Part shown: one piece after another, positions 1 to 8,826 of the stretch
Layout of the letters: every line of letters begins with the position of its first letter
How positions within the stretch are numbered: position 1 is the stretch's first letter
Origin: Xanthoparmelia taractica
Taxonomy: Eukaryota > Ascomycota > Lecanoromycetes > Lecanorales > Parmeliaceae
Assembly (NCBI GenBank): GCA_033085395.1
Contig: JANQBS010000517.1
Coordinates: 1 to 17,113, forward strand
Length of the DNA: 17,113 nucleotides
Reading direction: 5' to 3'
Position numbers and translations under genes: made by a program
The notes under the pieces: model-generated
The model's database searches: none
What the model saw: the letters and a program-made list of their open reading frames with translations, nothing else
Told to the model about the DNA's origin: nothing

Positions 1-2210
1 GAATAAATTTACATCTTAAATCGAAAGTATACGTACGAAAGTTAAGTCTTAGTATACTTTAATAGACGATAATTATTGAAAACTATTAACGATAGATATG
101 CTATTTATTTAATTTATTTAATATTTAATAACTAGAATAATAATTAGAATTAATATTTTACGCTTTAGAGATAATTAAAGAAAGATATCAAGATAAAGCT
201 AAATAATAGATATCTTACTCGCGTGGACTTCCCCAAGTAATTCCGTTATTAGATTATAGCTATAGACGTCTTATTTATTATTATCGATAACTTAAAAATA
301 CTACGAATCTTTCGCTATCTTAACTCTCTCGTAAATATAAATTCTATATTTATAATTAAAAATCGACTACTTTTTAAAGTTAAAGAGATTAAGTTAAATT
401 TATATACGAGTCTATTAAATAATAATATCAAGATATCTTTAGTCTTAAATAGCTAATCGGCTAGTAATTATTAATCGTATTTTATACTTCTTGACTTCTT
501 TATTAATCACGATTAAAGATATTATAAGAAGCTTCTAAGATTCGAGTACATCGAGAGTAAATATATTAATGCGAAGTTTATAAGTCTCGTATAATCGATT
601 CTTAAGAAGTATATATTTAAGGCGCGAATTATAATTTTAATAATCGATAATGCGATTAATAATAATATACTCTTTCGTGATCTAATCGAGACTCTTTTAT
701 AAAGCGAGTTTAATAATTTATTTAATCTTAGAGAGCAGGATACGAGGAATCTTAAATATATTCTCTATATAATATATATTATTCAACTATTCTTATAAGA
801 GCTTCTTAACAAGATTCGCGTTAATTTAATTAACGAGGACTTTTAGAAAAGCTAGTATAATTTAGAGAAATAAAACGCTATTTAAAGATAAGGAAAAGAT
901 CTATTAATAACTTTAGCTAAGATATATAAATTTTAGTTATTATTCTAATTATTACTAATATCTAATATATATAGATTCGTAAGACGGGGATCTACATTAA
1001 TGCTAGTAGTTAGCGTAAGAAATATTTCTTCGAGCTTTAATTTATACGACTTAATAATACTTATAACTTAATTAATTAATATTATTTATTTATTAATAAA
1101 AAGCTATATTAATAAAAACGCGTACTTAAATTATTTTAGAATATTAAAGTTCGTTGAGACTTAACCTATTATATGTTAATACGATCTCATCTACTTCGTA
1201 GCGATATCGATCGCTTTTTTAAGAAGAAATTAGATAACTTTCTTAGACTTAACGCGAATAAATAATCGCAAATCGAATATCTAATTAAATTAATTAGATT
1301 CTTTTATACTTTTACGAAGCTAATAAATAAGAGTAAAAAGTTAATAATTTATTATATATTTAATATTTATAATAAGTTATTTAATTATATTAAGAAGAAG
1401 ATTCGAAAGCTAAGATATAAGCGAGTTTTATAAAAAATTAAACTTTACGAGACTTTAAAGACGACTTATAAGAAGTTAACTATCTATTATAGCGAGATTT
1501 AATCGAATATAAAATATCTCTATAAATAGATAATACTTTTACGTTTAAATCACGGGAATATAACACTAAAAGAATCGAATTAAGAAGTTAAGTTTAATTA
1601 AATATCTTAGATAGAGATATACTAAAATACGCTTGAATAAACGTATCGAAATTATTAATATCTTGATATTAGTAGTTAGATATAGAGGGCTAAACGAGTA
1701 AGAAGTCGCGTAGAGTCGCTTAATAATATTATTAATAAGATCGAAAAGATAATAGAAGTGTCGAATAATAATTAATTTCAGTAATATAAAAGAGAAGATT
1801 AATATTCTATTTATTATTCTAGCTATAACTTGAATTTCTAATCTTAATTAAGTATCTTTATTTATCTTAAGAGTCTATTAATTCTTAATTAATAAAAAAG
1901 CTTAAAATCTCAGATCCTATTAATAATATATATAACTAGAGATATCTTAGCCGTATCTAATGAAGCTATAGCTTATAAGCGATATTTCTTATAAGCTAAG
2001 CGACTATATAATAATTAAAAAAGCTATTCGCCTTTAATCTTTCGAGTCTTAATAATAATTTCTTATATAGAATATTAATAGAATAGCTACGAATAGAATA
2101 TATTAAACTTAGAGAGAGATCTTAATATATTACTTGAAGCTAGATAGACTAATTAAAAAATTCGAAATTATTAGATAGAGGAGATTTCTAATATTAATTA
2201 CATTAGTAAT
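1..2210. repeat. RIP-degraded AT-rich repeat block, left arm
   Basis: This stretch is extremely rich in A and T and in TpA dinucleotides, and every frame is broken by frequent TAA and TAG codons. That is what RIP leaves behind after turning CpA into TpA in duplicated DNA. Some frames (for example around 1140-1500 on +) still read like lysine-rich, gag-like protein between stops, so a retrotransposon origin is plausible. I could not align a zinc knuckle, integrase or reverse transcriptase motif with confidence. No intact gene, RNA gene or terminal repeat is visible. The block is cut by the window start. Confidence 0.75.
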
Positions 2211-2220
2211 AATAATAAAG

Positions 2221-2834
2221 TGCTCTTTAAATTAACTTAAGTAAGAAATTAATTCTTTTTTATTAAAATTCTATTTATTAACTATTCTTTAATTAAGAGA
2301 AGAGAAGCGAACGTAAAGTAATAAGAGATTAATCTCTATAGATTAAAGATCTACGAAAAGAGTAAGAGAGATAACTTAAAATCGTTCTATAAGTAATTAG
2401 AAAAGAGATCGACTTAACGATCTTACATAGATTGCAATTTAAGAAAATAATATATTATAATTATTATTCTAGTTATTACTTATTAGAATAGTTATATTTA
2501 CTTAACGAGATTAAATTAGAAGAGAGCTTATCTTAATATTACTTATTAAGTGCCGAAGTTTAATAATTGCTTAAGCTAATTTCGCCCTAACTTATATATT
2601 AACCTGGAATTTTCTTATCTTATTCGTCACCTAGTATAGAAAATAATCTATATTATAAGATACCCCTACATATATTAGAAATTTCCTAGATCATTTCATG
2701 ATATTAGTAATTTCCTATTTCATATCTTTATAAGTGATCTAATATAATCTTTTCATGATACTCTCTCATGGTATGGTATAATATGATATAATATGAGATA
2801 TCCCATTAAATATACCAGACCTTTTCGGCTCGTA
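2221..2834 (+). repeat. 614-bp LTR-like direct repeat, copy 1
   Basis: This is the first of two equal-length copies; the second lies at 2893-3506. Both are preceded by the same 10 bases (aataataaag) and both end in a pyrimidine/GC-richer patch (ccttttcggctcgta here). In the stretches I compared, the copies differ almost only by C/T and G/A transitions, as expected after RIP. The 3' part holds short repeats built on atgatataata. The length and the TG start suggest a solo LTR, but the 5' flank is shared too and only 58 bp separate the copies. A local tandem duplication is therefore more likely than a complete LTR element. Confidence 0.8.
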
Positions 2835-2892
2835 TAAATAATAGAAGAATAATGAATAATAGAAGAATATGAATATTAGAAGAATAATAAAG
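2835..2892 (+). repeat. Short AT-rich tandem repeat between the two 614-bp copies
   Basis: The 58-bp spacer consists of three imperfect copies of a unit of about 17-21 bp built on aataatagaagaat. It ends with the same aataataaag that precedes copy 1. The spacer is far too short to be the interior of a retrotransposon. Confidence 0.7.
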
Positions 2893-3506
2893 TACTCTCT
2901 AGATTAACTTAAGTAAGAAATTAATTCTTTTTTATTGAAATTCTATTTATTAATTATTCTTTAGTTGAGAGAAGAGAAGCGAACGTAAAGTAATAGAGGA
3001 TTAATCTCTATAGATTAAAGACCTACGAAAAGAGTAAAAGAGATAATTTAAAATTATTCTATAAGTAATTAGAGAAGAGATCGGCTTGGCGATCTTACGT
3101 AGATTGCAATTCAAGAAAATAATGTATTGTAGTTATTATTCTAGTTATTACTTATTAGAATAGTTATATTGACTTAGCGAGATTAAATTAGAAGGGAGTT
3201 TATCTTAATATCACTTATTAAGTACCGGAGTTTAATAATTGCTTAAGCTAATTTCGCCCTAACTTATATATCAATCTGGAATTTTCTTATCTTATTCGTC
3301 ACCTAATATAAGAAATAATCTATATCATGAAATATTTCTACATATATTAGAAATTTCTTAGACCATTTCATAATATTAGTAATTTCTTATTCTATATCTT
3401 TATAAGTGATCTAATATAACTCCCTTATAATATTCTCCCATGATATGATATAATACGATATAATATGGGATATCCCATCAAATATACCAGACCTTTCCGG
3501 CCCGTA
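2893..3506 (+). repeat. 614-bp LTR-like direct repeat, copy 2
   Basis: This copy has the same length and order as the one at 2221-2834, giving a period of 672 bp. It is slightly less AT-shifted: ggcttggcgatc here reads gacttaacgatc in copy 1, and the 3' end reads cctttccggcccgta rather than ccttttcggctcgta. The end resembles, in reverse complement, the sequence at 16299 onward, so three members of this family lie in the window. Confidence 0.8.
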
Positions 3507-4319
3507 GATATAACTTTCTCTTAATATTACGTTATTATTAATCTCTAAATTAGAGAATTATTTAAAATTAAAAGACTTATATACGTTAATAATTTATTCG
3601 TTTTATAATGAAATTATTTGATAGCGATATTGATCTTAAGATAAATATATATATCTTACGAGTAATTCGATAAGAAATCTTAGTCTAAGAGAATAACGTT
3701 AAGTTAATTATAATTAAGAATTGTTAAGTTCGATTAAAGATTTACGATTAATTTAAATTAAAAGAGATTAATAATAATAAGTAAACTAATTTATAAGATC
3801 TATTGAATCTTATTATTAAAGACTTAATAACTCTAAAATATTGAAATTAGATTCGAAAGCGTATAAGTATTTAAATCTTCTTAAATCTCGTTACGAAATA
3901 GATTTATAATTAAAATAAGAACGTATTTAAGATTATTATTACTCGCTATAATAAGGAATAAGAGACTAACTTAGATGAAGAGATAGAAGTAGTTTTACAA
4001 GTATTAATTGCAGAGGCTCTCTTCGTCTTAATAATTCTAAAAATCTATAAGAAATAGTAGAAGACTGAAGATCCGGCTCTTTTAAAGGCTCTACGTATTC
4101 GAGAGAGGGAGTTAGATCTTACAAAGTAGACTGATATGCGTTAAGGCAAATTAGATAGCTAATTTGAGAAGGATTTGACTGGAAAATAGTAGCAATTTTT
4201 GGAGCTAGTCAGCTAGGGCTAGGATTATTTATTAGCGTACTTTCGATACAAAGGAATTTTCGATTTAACGGAACAATAAGCCTGATTTTTCGGTTCAGCT
4301 ATAACGAGAGTTGACTGTA
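3507..4319 (+). mobile_element. Degenerate right part of a DNA transposon, probably Fot1/pogo (Tc1-mariner) type
   Basis: Between about 4010 and 4270 one + frame reads as a charged protein tail, with words such as ALLKALRIRERELDLTK broken by TAG and TAA codons that could have been CAG and CAA. The outer segment from about 4237 includes ttttcggttcagctataacg and ends cgagagttgactg, directly followed by TA at 4318-4319. A terminus beginning CAGTCAACTCTCG next to a TA duplication fits the pogo/Fot1 group of Tc1-mariner elements, as I remember their ends. I did not find a matching left inverted repeat, so the element is truncated, has decayed past recognition, or was interrupted by the 614-bp repeats. 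The class is an inference. Confidence 0.5.
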
Positions 4320-4521
4320 CACTTTTCTTCTTCTCGTGGCTTAGGCTAGCGTGGCCGCAGTCAAGACGCCGCGTGTAACCGCTCGCTAAGGAACTGTTTT
4401 TCCCTAAGGATCTTAGTCAAACTACCGCTCTGCTCTTTTTGAATCGCTGCTCCTCTAAATTACACTGTAATTGCCCCACAAATCGTGACCCTGAGCGAGA
4501 AAGCTGGAGCAACCGTTCACA
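4320..4521 (+). promoter_or_regulatory. Upstream region of the dioxygenase gene
   Basis: About 200 bp of ordinary base composition lie between the transposon end and the ATG at 4522. A pyrimidine-rich patch near 4320-4340 (cttttcttcttctcg) and further CT-rich stretches near 4395-4455 resemble fungal core promoters. I see no convincing TATA box. The transposon terminus therefore sits within about 205 bp of the start codon, close enough to affect expression through silencing of the repeat. Confidence 0.35.
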
Positions 4522-5897
4522 ATGGCTAAGGAAACGCAAATGGAAGAATACCAAGTCTCTGCTACCCATGGTTTCCTACCGTCGGAACCTCCACTAGAAA
4601 GGTTACCCGATTACTATGAAGCATGGGAAACGATCTGCTCCAATCTCTACACATTACGAGTCGAGGGGCAGCTGGCAGGTAAAGTCGCAATTCTGCCTGT
4701 GTTAAGCACCAAGAATCTTGTACACGAGCCTGAATGGCGAAGAGCATACCTACTGCTGGGCTTCATTACCAATGCATACATTTGGGGGTCTAAGGACCCG
4801 GTGGAAGTGCGTCTAAGGCCTTGATTGACGGACGAAACTAACCATTGACAGACGTTACCTGCCAACATCGCCATACCCTTCATCGCGGTCTCTGAGCATC
4901 TGGAAATGCCTCCAGTGGCGACATATGGCGCTCAGAATTTGTGGAATTACCGACCGCTCGACCCAAGCCGGTCAATTGCCGACCCTGAGAATTTTTGCGC
5001 ATTAACGACTTTCACGGACTCGACCGATGAATCGTGGTTCTTCGCCATACCTGCAGCTATCGAGGCTCGCGGTGCGCCTATCATACCTCTCGCTCTCGAA
5101 GCTTTCTGTGCCGCGTCCTCGGATAAGGCAAAGCAAGTAATAGATTGCTTGCAGGAGATTTGTGGCCACATACAAGCTTTGACATTATTGCTTCCCCGGA
5201 TGTATGAGAGGTGCAACCCCAATTATTTTTACCATGAGATTCGCCCGTTCCTGGCAGGGACCACGAGTACTGAGCTTCCGAAAGGTGTCTTTTACGAGCA
5301 GAATAATGGGACTGGTAGTCATAGGATCTTTCAAGGCCCAACAGCTGCGCAAAGCTCGCTCTTCCACTTCCTTGATATCTCCTTCGGCGTCATGCATCGA
5401 CCCACAGGAACTTTGCGTGAGGTAGATAGGCGTGAGAATCCTACGGCGGGGATAGGAGAGGAGTTTTTGAAGGTTTGTAACAGCCTCACTCAAATATAGC
5501 TACAGTACTTCATCGCTGAAGGATTCAACAGCGGATGAGACAGCATATGCCAGGCTGTCATCGTCGCTTTCTCAAAGAAGTATCCAAGACTGCCAACATC
5601 CGCCAATACGTAACCTCGCATCCGGAAGATTTCACATTGCAGGGAGCATACAACGCATGTTTAGAGAAACTCTCAGCATATCGCAACAAGCATCTCCAAG
5701 TCGTCTCGCGCTATCTTGTGGTGCCATCTCGTACAGCTACTCGGCCTGCTCTGGCCCAGACCGAACCTGGCACTGCTGGACGCATAACTTCTACTGACGG
5801 TGCGCCGGCTACGAATGTGTTATTAGGGACGGGTGGGACAGCACCAGTCGACTTCTTGAAGCAGGTCAGGAATGAGACTCAGGAAAGCCTGCTATAG
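4522..5897 (+). CDS. IDO: Indoleamine 2,3-dioxygenase (IDO) family haem protein
   Basis: IDO enzymes are cytosolic haem dioxygenases that open the indole ring of L-tryptophan to N-formylkynurenine, the first step of the kynurenine route to NAD. My gene model is join(4522..4806, 4852..5472, 5532..5897), 423 aa. Intron 1 (45 bp, gtgcgt...acag) contains ctaac; intron 2 is 59 bp (gtttgt...acag). Both join the frame and restore family text (PVE-TLPANIAIPF; EEFLK-RMRQHMPG). Family landmarks are RRAYLLLGF near residue 74, the distal-pocket pattern F221-Y222 with R226 at the same spacing as human F226/F227/R231, AAQSSLFHFLDI near 260, and H356 in NKHLQVVSRY as the expected proximal haem ligand. GTGGT precedes the C-terminal helix. 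The length is normal for a fungal IDO. The serine-glycine turn (SAGQ in human) reads TAAQ here. The gene has no stop or frameshift despite lying next to a RIP block. Fungi often carry several IDO paralogues, so this need not be the main biosynthetic enzyme. Confidence 0.93.
4807..4851 (+). other. Intron 1 of the IDO gene
   Basis: This 45-bp intron has donor gtgcgt, an internal aaactaacc branch-like site and acceptor attgacag. Removing it joins codon 95 to ACG in phase 0 and avoids the stop at 4822-4824. Confidence 0.8.
5473..5531 (+). other. Intron 2 of the IDO gene
   Basis: This 59-bp intron has donor gtttgt and acceptor ttcaacag, phase 0. It was chosen over donors at 5417, 5422 and 5432. 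It keeps the EEFLK stretch and continues straight into RMRQHMPG, which matches the family pattern FLxxMRxxMPxxHRxFL. Confidence 0.7.
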
Positions 5898-6650
5898 GCA
5901 GGAGCGCGATGAGGTGAAAAGAGCTGGAAATGTAACCACTGTTGCTATACGTGCCCCAAAAAAATTCAAAAAATTCAGTAAGACCTCAGCTACACTTAAA
6001 GAGATGTAAAGATGACTATCCAGGTTAAAATGTTGACATCTCGTAAGCTTCGACTGCGTGTTAACAACAAATTCGCTTAGAAATGGCTTTAAATGAAATT
6101 AGTTTCAGGTGCCTCACCTGCTTAGAAGGTATCTAGGCATTTAGAATAGCTGAGATATGTCCATCAAACGTGCTGGTATTTGGTTTTAGGGCTAGTTTGA
6201 GGGTTTTCCCTGTCAATATACACAGACGATACACGATATTCTCAAAGTTTCTGCCCAAAGCCATCTGGCAACCCTGAATCACAGGTTTCCAATAGCAAAG
6301 ACAGGGAGAAATGGAGGAACCATAGTCCCGTCGTTATACTATGGCAGAAAATACGTCCACGAGGTACTTTTAATCCAGGAACAGCGCAAATAATGCTGAA
6401 TGACACTCAACGCCTGAGACCTGACAACGTTCTAGCGGATTCATTCGAAGGACAGACGCTTGGCCATAGTTCAAAGAGTGATAGAAGCATACTAGTGCAT
6501 GCAAAGACAATATTAACTACCGAAAAGACTGTAGCATGTAGCTGAACAGGATCAATTGTCGGAAGTCCTCCCTTCTCCGCTAACGACCTTGACTTCTTGA
6601 TGTTTCAAGCTATCTCTCAAGAAAATCTTATCATACTCTCTGTTGTGCTT
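5898..6650. other. Intergenic stretch with possible decayed 3' end of the DUF6604 gene
   Basis: No intact gene is visible. On the minus strand, just beyond the TAG at 6653, the same frame continues open for about 37 codons (KHNREYDKIF...KVVSGEGRTSDN). After a frame change it reads IDPVQLHATVFSVVNIVF near 6490-6550. This could be the eroded continuation of the DUF6604 protein, but I am unsure. A short inverted repeat, CAGGTG-cct-CACCTG, lies at 6106-6120. The A-rich 3' flank of the IDO gene (5955-5975) may hold its polyadenylation region. Confidence 0.35.
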
Positions 6651-8028
6651 CTATTTGTCTCTCCAAGAATTCCATAGCTGCCTATCAATGGTAAGCCTTG
6701 ATAGAGTCAAGTTTCCTGCTCTCTTTCGTCCATCTCTGGCGTTCCAAGCAAATCGGCTCGCCGAGACGTAGCTAAATCTTAAAAGGAGGCAAGGAACAGG
6801 ATATGAGATCTCACAGTCTTTGGGGACGTCGGCTAAGAACGTGATTCTCATCAAGGTCCAGGCCATTGACAGATAATGAAAGTTTTCGAAGGACGTAATT
6901 CGCAAGCTCTCATTGCTATTCGGACGAACTTCAGGGGAAACTCCTTGCTGGAAGGCGTCGGCATAAGAGATCATTTAGCGCAAATTAATCCAAGATTGTT
7001 ATCTATTGAAGAGCTTTGAGGGTCGGGCGATTAGGTCTTCATCAGCTTGCCGGACTAGGTCGAAGGCAACATTTGTTGTTATAGCCGTGGCGTGAAGGGT
7101 ACATTCTCTGGCTTTTGTACTTGCACCAGAGCTTACCGATAAACTCATGTGTACGATGATGGTCCTCGAAGAAACCTAGTGAGCATTAGAGTTGCCAAAC
7201 GAGAGATGGAGCGACACTGACAAAACATGATGAATGCCAAATCTTCGACAAATTCGTCCTCGTCTTCGAGCTGATATACAGCAAACACGGGTTCACCTTT
7301 CGAGGCCCTCGTCTTTTGCGTCATGTTCACAGCAGCAGCTACTTCAGGAACCTCCGAAGGATAGACATCCGAGCTGTCTCCGACTTTTAACGCTACGAAG
7401 CGGTTAGTAATGCTAGCAGCTCCTTCAAGCCAGGGTTCGTCTTGCTTCCGATGCTTTCGGGCAGATCTTTCGGCTTCCACACAGAGGTCCACTATTCTCA
7501 GGGATTGGTTCTGGAATTCGACAAAGTGAGTATGCCGCTGGTCAGCGTGTTGATTATAGACATCAGATTTCCGGAACCATTCAGAGCATCTTTGACGGGC
7601 TCGAATTGCACGCTCGACAACAATCCAGAGACTTGCAGGCAACTGAATGCGTGATCTCACGCGAGATTGTGTGACGGCCTCTGCTTGACGAAGCAACTCT
7701 TCTGTGGTGGTAGTGTACTAGACAGTGGACGGCGCGTATGATTCTGAAGCGCCAACATTTGGTTTCTTTGCTATGTCGGTGGCATCCTTGGCGGCTTTCC
7801 GTTCAGGCGACCAATCGGTGGCAGAGCCGGTTCAGGAAATGCGACCTTTGGGACGTCTGAGCGCCCAATCGATGCCGGAGGCTTTATTGGCCCAGGTTGC
7901 TCGGACTGTCGACGCTTCGTCGCTTTCGACCCGTAGCCGATCGAAGCGGCCGCCTTTACAAGCCATGTTGTGAAGACTGCAGTGTCCTGCTTGTATTTCT
8001 CATAAGAGCCAGCCAGAAAGTCCGGAAG
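6651..8028 (-). pseudogene. DUF6604-type fungal protein, pseudogene
   Basis: DUF6604 is a fungus-specific N-terminal domain of unknown function; I identify it from its recurring text. The reading begins LPDFLAGSYEKYKQDT, then FTTWLVKAA and GYGSK (8028 to about 7920). It continues KAAKDA...TTTEELLRQAEAV, then LPASLWIVVERAI near 7630, and EDLAFIMFC. A good 46-bp intron (7221..7176, gtcagt...cactag) restores FFEDHHRTHEF and WCKYK. TLHATAITTNVAFDLVRQADED, SYADAFQQGVSP, NESLRIT and SRLTIDRQLWNSW follow. Breaks: no in-frame ATG at the natural N-terminus; a frameshift near 7795-7800; TAG at 7720-7718; one extra A in the A4 run at 7116-7113; TAA at 7001-6999 and 6977-6975; TAG at 6653-6651. Every stop is explained by one C-to-T change in CAA or CAG. 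The remainder is well preserved, so inactivation looks recent. The TAG at 7720 could instead be a splice acceptor. Confidence 0.8.
7176..7221 (-). other. Surviving intron in the DUF6604 pseudogene
   Basis: This 46-bp intron on the minus strand has donor gtcagt and acceptor cactag, with tctaatgc as a possible branch site. Splicing changes the frame from a dead end (CRSISRL...) to FFEDHHRTHEFIGKLWCKYK, the expected domain text. The splice signals are intact although the coding frame is not. Confidence 0.75.
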
Positions 8029-8826
8029 AATATCGGGACAGTGTGCTGCAAAAGCAACACGTTGAGCGGCTGCCGTTCACAACACAACGCGTTAGCACGC
8101 GTCGAGCCGCAAAGTGAGTTTAGTTCGGAACTGGCACACTGGTACAAGAGATATGAGTGTGTTGTAAGATGATTGGTTCTACGGCGTAAAAAAGCTTTTT
8201 ATGTGCGGCGAAGCGGAGTAAATTCTATAAAATTCAGGTACGTTTTCTTATCTTGGAGCTCTCCTTGATAGATAGCCTACTGCATCGGTCTGCCTGTGTG
8301 GTACTCGGAGAAAAATTCTAGGATGACCCGGTATCATGCCCACCCATTCACTGACACTTTGCCCACTGTAGCCTTCGGCGCTCGGCGGGTCTATAACATC
8401 AAGCCTTCAGATCTAGCTTGGTGTCAGGGTGCGACAACTTCGAGTCCTATTAATTGCACCAATTTGGACGCAGGAAGGAAGCCATCTATCAATGGCGAGA
8501 GCGTGTTCACCTTTCTCGGTATCTCCAAGTTTGTATACAGATATTGGGGTAACATGTTATTCGCCTCGACCGACGATCAGTACAGTGTCGTGATAAGATG
8601 CTAATTTTCTTGAGCGATCTCCCATCGTGAAAGTGACATATTAGACACGAATACTGACCATGAAATCTATCGCCAAGATCCCGCAGGTTCAAAAAGATAT
8701 ACTTCTCCACCAGCAGTAACCAGGATTCTGGGAACCTTGATGCCTTTCCACCACTCTAAACCTGCACGAGGATCCGGCCTGAGATAGATTTTCATAATAT
8801 TAGAAAAGGGATATTTTACCATTCGT
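8029..8826. other. Intergenic stretch without a recognisable gene
   Basis: Composition is ordinary. An open frame on + at 8296-8604 (102 codons) and one on - at 8507-8710 overlap each other and resemble no family I know. Neither has introns, a good start context or a hydrophobic or low-complexity signature. The stretch should hold the lost promoter and start of the DUF6604 gene (near 8029-8300) and the 3' flank of the membrane protein gene (8700-8826). I see no tRNA, repeat or transposon end. Confidence 0.4.

Noticed and set aside
1350..1420. Possible retroviral-type zinc knuckle (CX2CX4HX4C) in the left RIP block
   Set aside because: Reversing C-to-T and G-to-A changes in the best frame did not put cysteines and histidine at the required spacing.
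2221..3506. Complete LTR retrotransposon with two 614-bp LTRs
   Set aside because: Only 58 bp lie between the copies and the 5' flank is shared, so a tandem duplication explains the arrangement better.
3507..3560. Left inverted repeat of the pogo-type element
   Set aside because: The sequence after copy 2 resembles the reverse complement of the 4318 end only loosely; not above what AT-rich DNA gives by chance.
6106..6120. CAGGTG-cct-CACCTG palindrome as a regulatory site
   Set aside because: It is a 6-bp inverted repeat far from any active start codon; likely chance.
8296..8604. 102-codon + strand gene
   Set aside because: No family resemblance, no promoter or intron signals, overlaps an equally unremarkable frame on the other strand.
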